A stretch of DNA of 64,000 bases, taken from positions 1 through 64,000 of the forward strand of contig NZ_JAJUBC010000030.1 in NCBI RefSeq assembly GCF_028683095.1, given 5' to 3'. This document shows positions 8,193 through 17,751 of the stretch, piece by piece (position 1 is the stretch's first letter; every line of letters begins with the position of its first letter). The notes under the pieces are model-generated. The model did no database searches. It saw only the letters and a program-made list of their open reading frames with translations, and was not told the origin of the DNA. A program made the translations under genes and the position numbers. This DNA is from Enterovibrio gelatinilyticus (GTDB lineage: Bacteria; Pseudomonadota; Gammaproteobacteria; Enterobacterales; Vibrionaceae).

Positions 8193-10019
8193 TTATTTTT
8201 GGTTGAAGTCTTTAACTACACCCCAACGAGCACGCAAGTGGTGTGCTGCCATCTTAGGTTGACGGTCACGAGTAAATGCACCCTTTTTGTTGCCGTTAAC
8301 ACGAATAATGCCTTGGCCAGTATTAAAGTCATGCATATTCCAGCAGTGCTCACCAACGACTGCGTCACAGCTATCAAATGCCGCAAAGTTCTGGTCTAAG
8401 TACTCGTTGTAATACTCTTCAGTGAACATTGTCGATGGCAGAGCGTGGAAGCCTGAAACCGTGTCGGCACCGAATTCAGTGATGATGACTGGTTTGCCTT
8501 CCGTCGCCCAGCCAGCAAGTTCTTTTGCGAATTGATCACCCGCATTTGGCAAGTCAGCACCGTTAGTCACGTACCAACCGTAGTAGCGGTTTAAACAGAC
8601 AACATCTGCAAACTGAGAAGCTTTACAGTTGCCGTAAGCAGCCAGCATAAAGTTAACCATTGTCATCGGTCGGTCTTGTGCATCTAAGCCATCACGAGCA
8701 AACGCAAAGATTTCTTTGAAGTAAGCTTCGGATGATTCTTGAGATGAATCAGGTTCGTTCGAGAGCGACCACATAACAACACAAGGGTGGTTCTTATCAC
8801 GTGCGATTAGCTTAGTAATCGCATCTTTGTGATTGACCATACCTTCAGTTTGCACATCTTCACGGTCGAAGTGCTTAACAGGAACGGCATTAGAACCACC
8901 CATACCCGCTTGAGAAACATCTGTCATATTCCAAGCACCAACGTGCGATACTTCGTCGATGATGACTAAGCCACGACGGTCAGCAAGTTGCATGAACTCT
9001 TCTGGATAAGGGTAATGCGAAGTACGTAAAGAGTTAGCGTGGATCCAGTCTAAACATTCAAGATCGCGTAGGTTCATAATGTCGCTGTGACCACGGCCGA
9101 TGGTGTGTGCATCGATGTGGTGACCAAAACCTTTGAAGTAAAAAGGTTCGTTATTGATTAGGAATTTAGTTCCTTCAACTTTCACCGTACGAACACCAAC
9201 AGGTAGCGTGTAGATGTCGACAAGCTCTTCACCTTCAACAATCGTCGCGACAAGGTCGTACAGGTAACCTTTGCGCGGTTGCCAAAGAATCACGTTCTCA
9301 ACGGTTAGCGACCCTTGCTGACCATCCGCGGTAGCGACAACTTCACCCTCTGCATTAAGCAGCGATACACGGATCTCCTGACCAGCATTCAGTGCAGACT
9401 CAATCGTATATTCTACGGTACCGGTTGTCCCTTCGAAGCCGGTGACAACAGTGATATCATTAACACGCGTTTTAGGCACTGCAACCAAACGAACTGACGA
9501 ATGGATACCTGCGTAGTTAAAGAAGTCGAATGCAGGCGTACATTCTTTCACGCCGTTGTCATGTGTCTTCACGGAACCAACAGGGATTGTTACCTTAGAT
9601 AGTTCGTTGTTAACAACGACAACAACCGTGTTTTTCTGGCCAAACTTAGCGACGTCATTTAAGTTGCCACCAAAAGGCGTGAAACCGCCCTCATGTGACA
9701 CAAGTTCTACACCGTTTACAAAAACAGTGGCACGATGTGTTGCTGAGCCAAATCGAATCAGTGTATCCAGTGCTTCGAATTCAGAAGGAATATAAAAGTC
9801 TGTTTGATACCAAACATCACCACAGAAATCTCGTTTTGCAGCTTCGGTGAAAATGTCGTTGTAAGAGCTTGGAACAACCATTTCGATGGTGTCGGTAAGA
9901 CCATCTTTCCAATTTTCGTTACGACCTACACCTTGGGTATCAAACTTAAATTTCCAAATACCATCAAGTGAAATTACACGGCGCTTTTCATTATCTAGTG
10001 GGTACATGAATACAGACAT
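8193..10019 (-). CDS. uidA: Beta-glucuronidase, glycoside hydrolase family 2
   Basis: Hydrolyses beta-D-glucuronides to free glucuronate and aglycone; probably cytoplasmic, with no signal peptide. The protein has 608 aa, near the 603 aa of E. coli UidA. It carries the GH2 sugar-binding domain (about 14-180), immunoglobulin-like domain (about 182-275) and TIM barrel (about 277-600). The acid/base Glu422 is in WSLSNEP and the nucleophile Glu515 in ITEFGADT. The GNKKG stretch near the C terminus contains the NxK motif that recognises the glucuronate carboxylate, which separates glucuronidases from galactosidases. The start has GGAAT eight bases upstream. It lies with the porin and carrier genes as in the E. 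coli uid operon, although the order differs. Confidence 0.95.
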   Translation of the reverse strand: MSVFMYPLDNEKRRVISLDGIWKFKFDTQGVGRNENWKDGLTDTIEMVVPSSYNDIFTEAAKRDFCGDVWYQTDFYIPSEFEALDTLIRFGSATHRATVFVNGVELVSHEGGFTPFGGNLNDVAKFGQKNTVVVVVNNELSKVTIPVGSVKTHDNGVKECTPAFDFFNYAGIHSSVRLVAVPKTRVNDITVVTGFEGTTGTVEYTIESALNAGQEIRVSLLNAEGEVVATADGQQGSLTVENVILWQPRKGYLYDLVATIVEGEELVDIYTLPVGVRTVKVEGTKFLINNEPFYFKGFGHHIDAHTIGRGHSDIMNLRDLECLDWIHANSLRTSHYPYPEEFMQLADRRGLVIIDEVSHVGAWNMTDVSQAGMGGSNAVPVKHFDREDVQTEGMVNHKDAITKLIARDKNHPCVVMWSLSNEPDSSQESSEAYFKEIFAFARDGLDAQDRPMTMVNFMLAAYGNCKASQFADVVCLNRYYGWYVTNGADLPNAGDQFAKELAGWATEGKPVIITEFGADTVSGFHALPSTMFTEEYYNEYLDQNFAAFDSCDAVVGEHCWNMHDFNTGQGIIRVNGNKKGAFTRDRQPKMAAHHLRARWGVVKDFNQK

Positions 10020-10161
10020 TTTTATTCCTTTGATATAGTAATTTTTGATTAAAATAACTTATTTTAAAATTTGGTTAGTGACCTAAATCACCATTATTAA
10101 TAAAACAATAAATTAAAAAAATTAATGATTAAAAAGCATTCAAACAAGTATCAGCATGGGA

Positions 10162-11463
10162 CTACTGAAAGAAGTTAAAATCATATTGCGCAGCAAACTT
10201 AATATCATAATAATCAAGCTGACCTGCCTTTTCTCCTGTTTGATCCTCTTCAGCCTTGTTAAGAACAAGTGATGACTTTAATCCTTTAAGTTGGCCAGAA
10301 GTAAATTTATGGGAAATTGTCAAGTTAGCACCAATACCATCTACTACGGTTGTTTCGTATGAATCTAAATCACCATCAGTCTTAACGATGAATAATCCTG
10401 AAGACCAGTTTTCATTGAAGTTGTAGCCGCCACCAACTTGCCAAGATGTCGTATTGTGTCCATTCCGTGCAATTGACATATCAAATGGAAATACAATATC
10501 GGTATCGATTGAAGATCCTGTAATCTTGTCACCGACTTGACCAAAGCTAGCCACACCAAAAACCTGACCTTTGGCAATAGTTATTTGCGTCGAAGCGACA
10601 TAAGTGTTTTCTACATCATTTAATTGGTTTTCTTTTGTGTAACCGATTGTTTGTCCATAGAAAATACGACCGTCGAACTTCACAAATAAGTCGCTATCAG
10701 TGACAAACGCATAATCTAAGTTGCTTTGTAATTGATAAGTGTCATCTTCTTGATAGCGGGCACCAAATGATGCGGCATACATTGGCGCGTCATACACGAC
10801 ACCAATATGATAACGCGGTGTATGTTTTCCGTTGACTGCGTCATCTTTCCAAGCGGTATCAAACCCACCCGCTGTTTTTGTTGTCACTGCACCATAAAAG
10901 TCCAGTGTATCGGTTGCTTCGTAATGAACTAAGCCACCCTCTTTCATCGATGGCATGGTTCGAACTGATGAATACTCCAACAATGGCACGATATGATCCA
11001 TCGAACCATAAGCGTAATCGGTTCCCCAGCGACCTAACTTAATTTCAAGTCCTTGGACAGGTTTAAGATTGACAGAGCCACCAAGCAAATTGAATGATTC
11101 ATCGTTTGCATCTAGATATGCACGCGATGTTGCATCATCAGCCACACTCATGAGTTTGTGGATCGAGTAGGAATAGGCTTCTACATCAAACCAACTGCTT
11201 AGGTTAGATGTTTCATAGTCAACCATGACACCTTGAACCCAAGCTTCTACGTTTCCGTACTTACAATCTTGAGCATCAGGATCACTGCCACAAGCACTTG
11301 GGCGATCTGCCATACGTAACTCATTGCGCAAACGAACACGTAAATCTTGCTCTAGTTCATCAGAAGTGGCTCCTGATTGACTTTCTGATGCCATCGCTCC
11401 ACCAGATAGCGCCAATGCAATAGCAGATACTAAAAGTCCTACATTGAATTTCTTGCTCTTCAT
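10162..11463 (-). CDS. uidC: UidC-like outer-membrane glucuronide porin
   Basis: Outer-membrane beta-barrel protein of 433 aa. It has a Sec signal peptide (basic start MKSKKF, hydrophobic core, cleavage after AMA near residue 25) and a terminal Phe-containing end (AAQYDFNFFQ) typical of barrels. Alternating amphipathic strands fill the mature part; Cys58 and Cys67 flank a short loop. Length and context, between the glucuronide carrier and beta-glucuronidase, match E. coli UidC (421 aa), which helps glucuronides cross the outer membrane. The assignment rests on context as much as on sequence; other OprD/alginate-type porins are an alternative. AAAGGT precedes the start at a suitable distance. 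Confidence 0.75.
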   Translation of the reverse strand: MKSKKFNVGLLVSAIALALSGGAMASESQSGATSDELEQDLRVRLRNELRMADRPSACGSDPDAQDCKYGNVEAWVQGVMVDYETSNLSSWFDVEAYSYSIHKLMSVADDATSRAYLDANDESFNLLGGSVNLKPVQGLEIKLGRWGTDYAYGSMDHIVPLLEYSSVRTMPSMKEGGLVHYEATDTLDFYGAVTTKTAGGFDTAWKDDAVNGKHTPRYHIGVVYDAPMYAASFGARYQEDDTYQLQSNLDYAFVTDSDLFVKFDGRIFYGQTIGYTKENQLNDVENTYVASTQITIAKGQVFGVASFGQVGDKITGSSIDTDIVFPFDMSIARNGHNTTSWQVGGGYNFNENWSSGLFIVKTDGDLDSYETTVVDGIGANLTISHKFTSGQLKGLKSSLVLNKAEEDQTGEKAGQLDYYDIKFAAQYDFNFFQ

Positions 11464-11536
11464 AAGATACCTTTCTGTTTCACGTTATGGTTTTTAATAT
11501 TTATAAGTAACAACTTCATTTGGGTTACGTTTTTTA

Positions 11537-12910
11537 TTATTTTGAGTCAGCACCAAGCTTCATCATTGCTTGGTTGTGTAAAACCATTTGTTCACGTTTT
11601 TCAGGAGTGATATTCCACATAAATTTGAAGATTAAGAACATGGCAACGGATGCGATGGCAGGCAGTAGGAAGATCATCGCGTGCAAGCCGTTTTGTGTTT
11701 CCATGGTCTGAGTGGCAAGTGACGGGTCATAGCCAATAACACCGATACCCACACCCGCTAGAGCACCCGCTAACGCGCCAGCCACTTTACGAGACAGGGA
11801 GTAAGACGCGTAAATAACGCCAGCTTCACGCTTGCCACACTTATATTGGTTGTATTCGATACAGTCAGAAACCAGGCACCACATAATCGCGACAGTAAAC
11901 ATACTGAACAGTTTTTCTGATGTGTAGAAAGCGAGATATTGCATTGGGGTTTCAACGTAGAAGTAACCCACCACGCATAGCAAAACTGTCATCAAGGAGC
12001 ACATCATGATGATGTTACGCACACCAAAACGAGCAGTTAATTTCGGCGTAACAAGCAGAATCACAATCATTGCACCAAGGTCGATAATGCCCGTATACGC
12101 TAAGATTTCGAGTGCATTGTCCATGTTGCTCTTAATCCAGAAGATAAGAGTCGCACCGACACCGTAAAGCGCAGTTAGGCAGCAAAGTCCGGCTAAACTC
12201 ACAGCAATTAAAGGACGATTCGAAGCAAGAGATTTAATTTGCTGTGTGAACGGCGTCATAGGCGCTGGTTCTGGTTTGATGTTTTCTTTAGTATTGAAAA
12301 CAGCAATCATGTGGCAGGTAATACCAAATAAACCGAGTACCGCCATCGCAAATAAATAGCCTTTACCAATATCATCAGCAAATAGGGTTAACATGATTGG
12401 AACTACAAACTTAACCATGGTTGAACCAACAATCGCGCCTAACGTTCTGAATGTTGATAAGCTGGCTTGTTCCGCTGCATCTTGCGTCATTGAACTGGCT
12501 AGAGAACCGTAACTGATATTACAGATCGTATAACACATACCCCATGTAATATATGTTAGGTAAACCCAAGCTAATTTTTGCCCATCTGACAATGAGTCTG
12601 GAACAATAAACATGAGTATTGCTGAAGCCGCTAAAGTAAACGACCCCCACTTAATAAATGGTCTAAATTTATCCTCTGAAGGATTATTTAATTTAGCGTA
12701 CCTCAGCTCAGCGATAGTACCCATCATTGGGTCGTTGATTCCGTCCCATATCCTGGCTAATAGAAATAAGGTACCTACTGCCGCGGCAGATATACCAACA
12801 ACATCAACATAAAACGCAAGTAAGAATGTGGATGACATAGCAAATGACATGTTGTTACCTATGTCACCAAACATGTACCCCACTTTATTTCGTAGAGTTA
12901 ACATTTTCAT
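11537..12910 (-). CDS. uidB: Glucuronide:cation symporter of the GPH (MFS) family
   Basis: Inner-membrane carrier of 457 aa with 12 helices. GPH-family features are present: the N-terminal MLTLRNKVGYMFGDIGNNMSF, and RIWDGINDPMMG, the family's conserved R-[WD]-x-[FI]-[NAT]-D-P motif that holds substrate-binding Asp residues. It lies between uxuA and the UidC-like porin, in the place of E. coli UidB. The expected substrate is an intact beta-glucuronide, which UidA then splits; unsaturated or short uronate oligomers are possible too. The gaps of 73 and 78 bp to its neighbours contain no obvious terminator. Confidence 0.85.
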   Translation of the reverse strand: MKMLTLRNKVGYMFGDIGNNMSFAMSSTFLLAFYVDVVGISAAAVGTLFLLARIWDGINDPMMGTIAELRYAKLNNPSEDKFRPFIKWGSFTLAASAILMFIVPDSLSDGQKLAWVYLTYITWGMCYTICNISYGSLASSMTQDAAEQASLSTFRTLGAIVGSTMVKFVVPIMLTLFADDIGKGYLFAMAVLGLFGITCHMIAVFNTKENIKPEPAPMTPFTQQIKSLASNRPLIAVSLAGLCCLTALYGVGATLIFWIKSNMDNALEILAYTGIIDLGAMIVILLVTPKLTARFGVRNIIMMCSLMTVLLCVVGYFYVETPMQYLAFYTSEKLFSMFTVAIMWCLVSDCIEYNQYKCGKREAGVIYASYSLSRKVAGALAGALAGVGIGVIGYDPSLATQTMETQNGLHAMIFLLPAIASVAMFLIFKFMWNITPEKREQMVLHNQAMMKLGADSK

Positions 12911-12988
12911 TTTTATTATTCCATGTTATTGAATTTGGCTGGGTGACCAAGACATTTAGCCACCCTAATCATTAAGTTCTATTGCTGT

Positions 12989-14173
12989 TCATTTATTAAA
13001 AAGGGCGCGTTTAATCCCTAGTTCTAAGCCGCGGACTTCTGCGAGTCCTTTTAGTCGACCGATACAGGAATAGCCTGGGTTGGTTTTTTTCTTCAGGTCA
13101 TCAATCATTTGATGCCCATGATCGGGTCTCATTGGAATAGAGCGCATATCGCCTTTAGCAATACGTTTTTCTTCCTGAGTAATGAGTGCTTTAACAACCT
13201 CGTACATATCGACGTCACCCTCTAGGTGAGCCGCTTCATGAAAGCTTGATTGGTTTTCTTCACGTTGTGTTGAACGCAGGTGTGTGAAGTAAATACGATC
13301 GCCATGTTTATTGATCATGTTCACTAAATCATTATCGCCGCGAACACCGTAAGAACCTGTACACATGGTGATGCCGTTCGTCATGCTTGGCACGGCTTCG
13401 GTTAACCAGTCGATGTCCTCAATGGTTGATACAATTCGCGGTAGGCCCAAAATTGGACGCGGTGGATCGTCCGGGTGTACTGCCAGTTTTAGTCCATATT
13501 GCTCACAAACAGGCACTAACTCTCGTAAGAAAGCAGCCATATTTTCACGTAAAATGTCTTTGGTAATGTCTTGGTAGCGGTCAAGTTGGGATTGGAAGTC
13601 TTCTAGCGTGTAGCCTTCTTCCGCCCCTGGTAATCCCGCGATGATATTAGAAGTAAGCTTGTTTAAATCTGCTTCAGACATTGCGTTGAAGTAATGGTTA
13701 GCTTGTGCAATTTCTTCTTCGCTATATTCTTTTTCTGCACCAGGGCGTTTCAATATAAAGAGTTCAAATGCGGCAAAAGCGATGTGGTCAAAGCGCAGAG
13801 CTTTAGAACCATCACTCATTTCAAACTCAAGATCAGTTCGTGTCCAATCTAATACTGGCATGAAGTTGTAGCACACAGTGTCAATGCCACATTCCGCCAG
13901 ATTAACAATGCTTTGTTTGTAATTCTCAATCCATTCGTTGTAGTTACCCGAGCGGGTTTTAATTTCTTCATGCACAGGGATGCTTTCAACAACAGACCAA
14001 GTCATGCCCATTTTTTCGATGGTTTCTTTGCGTTTCAATATTTCCGCCACCGGCCAAACCTGACCGTTAGGGATATGATGAAGCGCCGTAACAATGCCCG
14101 TCGCGCCCGCTTGTTTGATATCAGATAAGCCTACTGGGTCGGAGTCCCCATACCATCGCCACGTCTGTTCCAT
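12989..14173 (-). CDS. uxuA: Mannonate dehydratase
   Basis: Converts D-mannonate to 2-keto-3-deoxygluconate (KDG) in the cytoplasm with a divalent metal. Length 394 aa, the family norm. The N terminus [28 protein letters not shown] and the metal-site regions [20 protein letters not shown] and FTHLRST are diagnostic, as is MRPDHGHQM near the C terminus. The start has GAGGA nine bases upstream. It is the first gene of the leftward run uxuA-uidB-uidC-uidA and is divergent from uxuB across a 686-bp control region with UxuR-like palindromes. Confidence 0.96.
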   Translation of the reverse strand: MEQTWRWYGDSDPVGLSDIKQAGATGIVTALHHIPNGQVWPVAEILKRKETIEKMGMTWSVVESIPVHEEIKTRSGNYNEWIENYKQSIVNLAECGIDTVCYNFMPVLDWTRTDLEFEMSDGSKALRFDHIAFAAFELFILKRPGAEKEYSEEEIAQANHYFNAMSEADLNKLTSNIIAGLPGAEEGYTLEDFQSQLDRYQDITKDILRENMAAFLRELVPVCEQYGLKLAVHPDDPPRPILGLPRIVSTIEDIDWLTEAVPSMTNGITMCTGSYGVRGDNDLVNMINKHGDRIYFTHLRSTQREENQSSFHEAAHLEGDVDMYEVVKALITQEEKRIAKGDMRSIPMRPDHGHQMIDDLKKKTNPGYSCIGRLKGLAEVRGLELGIKRALFNK

Positions 14174-14284
14174 AAAATCCTCTATTTCTTTATTTTTCGT
14201 TTTAGGAGCGTTTGTTTGTTGAAATCGACAACATGGGAATGTTTTTAATCAATCAATCGACTCGAGGCAATTGTGAATGATCAA

Positions 14285-14296
14285 TTGGTTGACCAA
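14285..14296. promoter_or_regulatory. UxuR-like operator (uxuA side)
   Basis: TTGGTTGACCAA, an inverted repeat with two central bases between GT and AC as in the E. coli ExuR/UxuR consensus. It lies 112 bp upstream of the uxuA start. Confidence 0.65.
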
Positions 14297-14630
14297 ACCT
14301 GCAATAAAATTTAATTTTGGTGTGCCAACATTGATTTTGTGATGAATATCTGAGATTAAGCGCGGCTTTTCAATTACATCGGCATCAAAATGAAGGTATT
14401 TGAAGTAGGGAAAATGGCGTGTGGATGGATGAGAACCCTAGGTTCTTAGCGGCAGTAGGCTTTATTTCTGCAGTCAGCCAAAACCGGCCACATATCAGAC
14501 GATTAACGGTAAATTGCTTTTAAATAACAAGTTTTTCACATTACCTGTCTTGTTTTATCTGTTCAGAGTGATCCAACGCCGAACACAATTTCGCAGTTGT
14601 TACCCAATCCAATGGCCGAACCAACCTAAA

Positions 14631-14642
14631 TTGATTGACCAA
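14631..14642. promoter_or_regulatory. Imperfect UxuR-like operator
   Basis: TTGATTGACCAA differs by one base from the operator at 14285. It may be a second binding site in the shared control region. Confidence 0.4.
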
Positions 14643-14664
14643 AATCACAGTTATCAGCGGATTA

Positions 14665-14676
14665 TTGGTCAACCAA
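14665..14676. promoter_or_regulatory. UxuR-like operator (uxuB side)
   Basis: TTGGTCAACCAA is the exact reverse complement of the operator at 14285. It adjoins the CRP-like site, so repressor and activator could interact here. Confidence 0.65.
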
Positions 14677-14682
14677 AACAAT

Positions 14683-14698
14683 TGTGATCATTCTCACT
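14683..14698. promoter_or_regulatory. CRP-like binding site
   Basis: TGTGATCATTCTCACT matches TGTGA-N6-TCACA at nine of ten conserved positions. It lies in the uxuA-uxuB divergent region, as expected for a carbon-source operon under cAMP-CRP control. Confidence 0.65.
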
Positions 14699-14775
14699 AT
14701 CAGTCACAACCCCCTGTTTTATACTGCGATTCAATCGAAATCACGCCACCAATATGACGTGTCTCGCTCTTCTTC

Positions 14776-14789
14776 ATTGGTTTACCAAT
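14776..14789. promoter_or_regulatory. UxuR-like operator close to uxuB
   Basis: ATTGGTTTACCAAT, a near-perfect palindrome of the ExuR/UxuR type, 70 bp before the uxuB start. This is a good position for repression of the uxuB promoter. Confidence 0.65.
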
Positions 14790-14859
14790 AGAGCAACCAC
14801 ATCAATATGGCGTCGCAGAATCAATAACAACCCTCCGATCGGTTATATAGGACACCATC

Positions 14860-16323
14860 ATGAAAACCGTTTATAACTCAATGCTCAATGACTTTGTGCA
14901 GCTACCCGACTACGACCGATCTGTACTGAAGAGCCGTATTGTTCACCTTGGGTTTGGCGCGTTTCATCGTGCTCACCAAGCGCTCATCACTAATGAGATG
15001 CTAAACAGAACAGGTTGTGACTGGGGCATTTGTGAAATCAATTTGTTCGGCGGTGAAGACTTAATCCAGTCGCTTCGCGCACAAGACCACCTTTATACCG
15101 TGGCGGAAAAAGGCGCTGATTCAACAACCTTAAAAGTGATTGGTTCAGTAACGGAATCAATGCACCCTAGCCTAGATGGCATTCACGCTGTTTTAGAGAA
15201 GATGGCAGAGCCTCAAGTCGCTATCGTATCCATGACTATCACAGAGAAAGGCTACTGTGCAGACCCAGCAACAGGGACACTCGACAAGAACAACCCACTG
15301 GTCGTTGCCGACCTTGCAAACCCTACTGAGCCAAAATCAGCACTGGGTTACATCGTTCAAGCGCTACTACTGCGTCGTGAGCGTGGCTTGTCTCCTTTCA
15401 CTGTTATGTCTTGCGATAACGTGCAAGAGAACGGGCATGTTGCAAAGGCTGCCATTCTTGAGTTCGCTCAATTGCTTGACCCAGAGCTCGCGGCTTGGAT
15501 TGAAACTCACGTAACGTTCCCATGCACCATGGTTGACCGCATCGTTCCCGCCGCGACTGAAGAAACGCTGGCTGAAATCTCTGAACTACTTGGATGTGAA
15601 GACCCTTGTGCCATTGCCTGTGAACCGTTCCGTCAATGGGTCATTGAAGACAACTTTGTTGCAGGTCGACCAAATTGGAATATGGCGGGCGCACAGTTCG
15701 TGGCAGACGTGGTGCCTTATGAAGAAATGAAGCTACGCATGCTCAATGGCAGCCACTCTTTCTTAGCCTATTTGGGTTACCTTGGTGGTTATGCACATAT
15801 CTCCGACACCATGACCGACGAGGCATACCGTAGCGCCGCATTTAACATGATGATGCAGGCGCAAGCACCTTCACTCACTATGCCTGAAGGTACGGATTTA
15901 GAAGGCTACGCCACACTGCTTATCGACCGCTTTACCAACCCAAGCTTGAAGCACAAAACATGGCAGATAGCGATGGATGGCAGCCAGAAGATCCCACAAC
16001 GTATGGGCGGTAGCTTGCAGTTCCATCTTTCGGAAGGTACTTCATTCTCTTGGCTAGCAACAGCCATTGCTGGTTGGATGCGCTATGTCTCCGGTGTGGA
16101 TGAACAAGGCAACGAAATCGATGTTCGTGACCCAATGGCTGAAACCTTGCGCGCTATTTGTGACCAACACGGTCAAAGTCCTTCTGTCGTGCCCGCTTTG
16201 CTTAACATCGAAGCGATCTTCCCTGCCGAACTGGGCGAGAATCCATATGTGGTTGACGCAGTCAGCACCGCTTATCAATCTCTGATTGATCATGGCGCTC
16301 GCGCTACCGTTGCAGCATTGTAA
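14860..16323 (+). CDS. uxuB: D-mannonate oxidoreductase (fructuronate reductase)
   Basis: Interconverts D-fructuronate and D-mannonate with NAD(H); 487 aa, the length of the mannitol dehydrogenase family. The N-terminal Rossmann part has IVHLGFGAFHRAHQA, which holds the nucleotide loop, and the C-terminal part has the catalytic Lys region YEEMKLRMLNGSHSFLAYLGYL. It opens the rightward operon uxuB-uxaC-kdgK-eda; uxaC begins 12 bp after its stop. An AGGAC stretch serves as ribosome-binding site. Mannitol dehydrogenase and tagaturonate reductase are relatives, but the neighbours uxuA and uxaC fix the role. Confidence 0.94.
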   Translation: MKTVYNSMLNDFVQLPDYDRSVLKSRIVHLGFGAFHRAHQALITNEMLNRTGCDWGICEINLFGGEDLIQSLRAQDHLYTVAEKGADSTTLKVIGSVTESMHPSLDGIHAVLEKMAEPQVAIVSMTITEKGYCADPATGTLDKNNPLVVADLANPTEPKSALGYIVQALLLRRERGLSPFTVMSCDNVQENGHVAKAAILEFAQLLDPELAAWIETHVTFPCTMVDRIVPAATEETLAEISELLGCEDPCAIACEPFRQWVIEDNFVAGRPNWNMAGAQFVADVVPYEEMKLRMLNGSHSFLAYLGYLGGYAHISDTMTDEAYRSAAFNMMMQAQAPSLTMPEGTDLEGYATLLIDRFTNPSLKHKTWQIAMDGSQKIPQRMGGSLQFHLSEGTSFSWLATAIAGWMRYVSGVDEQGNEIDVRDPMAETLRAICDQHGQSPSVVPALLNIEAIFPAELGENPYVVDAVSTAYQSLIDHGARATVAAL

Positions 16324-16335
16324 GAGACATTTGCT

Positions 16336-17748
16336 ATGAAGAATTTCCTGTGTGATGACTTTTTGCTCTCAAACGAAACCGCCCGTCGTCTGTATCACGA
16401 ACACGCGAGCCATCAACCGATTTATGATTTTCACTGCCACTTAAATCCAGCGGAAGTTGCAAAAGACCGTCAGTTTGAAAACATCAGTAAAATTTGGCTT
16501 GAGGGTGATCACTATAAGTGGCGAGGCATGCGTTCGGCTGGCATTGATGAACGCTATATTACAGGTGATGCGAGCGACAAAGACAAGTTTGTGGCTTGGG
16601 CAAAAACCGTCCCTCTGACAATTGGCAACCCTCTATACCATTGGACTCATCTAGAGCTTCGCCGTCCATTTGGTATCACAAGCACCTTGTTTGGCCCAAA
16701 CACAGCTGATCAAATATGGCATCACTGCAATGAGCTATTAGCGACCCCTGAGTTCTCTGCTCGCGGCATCATGAAACAGATGAATGTGGTGATGGCGGGT
16801 ACAACCGATGACCCAATTGATTCCCTAGAGCACCACAAAGCGATTGCGACGGACACAACGTTTGAAGCTCAAGTATTGCCAAGTTGGCGTCCAGACAAAG
16901 CGTTCAAAATTGAGTTAGATGTGTTTGCGGATTACATGCAAGCGCTGGGTGAAGTTGCCGATGTGAATATTCGTCGTTTCGACGATCTACTGACAGCCTT
17001 AGATAAGCGCTTAGCGCATTTTGATGCTCACGGCTGTCGCGCAGCAGACCACGGAATCGAAGTGGTTCGCTACGCACCAATCCCGCGCGAAGCTGATTTA
17101 GATTCCCTGCTGGCACGTCGTTTAAGCGGGGAAACACTCACCGAGCTAGAATGCGCACAGTTTTCAACGGCGGTTCAAGTATGGCTGGGCAAGCGTTACG
17201 CAAAATTGGGCTGGGTGATGCAGCTTCATATCGGCGCACAACGCAACAACAACACGCGCATGTTCCTGCATTTAGGTGCCGATGCGGGTTTTGACTCCAT
17301 TAGTGATAAAACCTTCGCGTTTGAATTAGCACACCTGCTGGACGACATGGATAAGAGTAACGAGTTACCACGCACAATTCTTTACTGCCTTAATCCTCGT
17401 GACAACGAAATGATGGCGACCATGATGGGTAACTTCCAAGGCGGCGGTATCGCTGGCAAGGTGCAATTTGGTTCGGGTTGGTGGTTTAACGATCAGAAAG
17501 ACGGAATGCAACGTCAAATGGAACAGTTGTCTTCACTTGGTCTTCTTAGCCAGTTTGTAGGCATGTTGACAGACTCTCGCAGTTTCTTGTCATACACACG
17601 CCACGAATACTTCCGTCGCATTTTGTGCGAGATGGTGGGTCGCTGGGTCGAAAAGGGCGAAGCGCCGAACGACATGTCACTGCTTGGCCCAATGATAGAA
17701 AACATCTGCTTTGGCAACGCCAAACGTTATTTTGAAGAGAGGACTTAA
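16336..17748 (+). CDS. uxaC: Glucuronate isomerase
   Basis: Isomerises D-glucuronate to D-fructuronate (and galacturonate to tagaturonate), 470 aa, the usual length. It belongs to the amidohydrolase superfamily. Metal-binding His residues appear in [13 protein letters not shown] near the N terminus, and the conserved core includes [14 protein letters not shown]. It lies 12 bp after uxuB and 3 bp before kdgK. No tagaturonate reductase or altronate dehydratase is in the window, so the locus serves glucuronate rather than galacturonate. Confidence 0.95.
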   Translation: MKNFLCDDFLLSNETARRLYHEHASHQPIYDFHCHLNPAEVAKDRQFENISKIWLEGDHYKWRGMRSAGIDERYITGDASDKDKFVAWAKTVPLTIGNPLYHWTHLELRRPFGITSTLFGPNTADQIWHHCNELLATPEFSARGIMKQMNVVMAGTTDDPIDSLEHHKAIATDTTFEAQVLPSWRPDKAFKIELDVFADYMQALGEVADVNIRRFDDLLTALDKRLAHFDAHGCRAADHGIEVVRYAPIPREADLDSLLARRLSGETLTELECAQFSTAVQVWLGKRYAKLGWVMQLHIGAQRNNNTRMFLHLGADAGFDSISDKTFAFELAHLLDDMDKSNELPRTILYCLNPRDNEMMATMMGNFQGGGIAGKVQFGSGWWFNDQKDGMQRQMEQLSSLGLLSQFVGMLTDSRSFLSYTRHEYFRRILCEMVGRWVEKGEAPNDMSLLGPMIENICFGNAKRYFEERT

Positions 17749-17751
17749 TGC

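Larger units (their letters stand above)
14174..14859. promoter_or_regulatory. Divergent control region between uxuA and uxuB
   Basis: The 686 bp hold no gene. They contain four TTGG-type palindromes resembling UxuR/ExuR sites (14285, 14631, 14665, 14777), a weaker one at 14317-14328 (TTGGTGTGCCAA), and a CRP-like site at 14683-14698. Sites near 14285 and 14317 sit close to uxuA; those near 14665 and 14777 close to uxuB. The arrangement points to joint induction of both arms by hexuronate under catabolite control. Confidence 0.7.

Noticed and set aside
10068-10087. Possible UxuR site before uidA (TTGGTTAGTGACCTAA)
   Set aside because: The half-site spacing does not match the other operators; it may be chance in an AT-rich stretch.
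12933-12952. Possible UxuR site before the glucuronide carrier gene
   Set aside because: TTGGCTGGGTGACCAA has four extra central bases compared with the other sites, so it is not a credible match.
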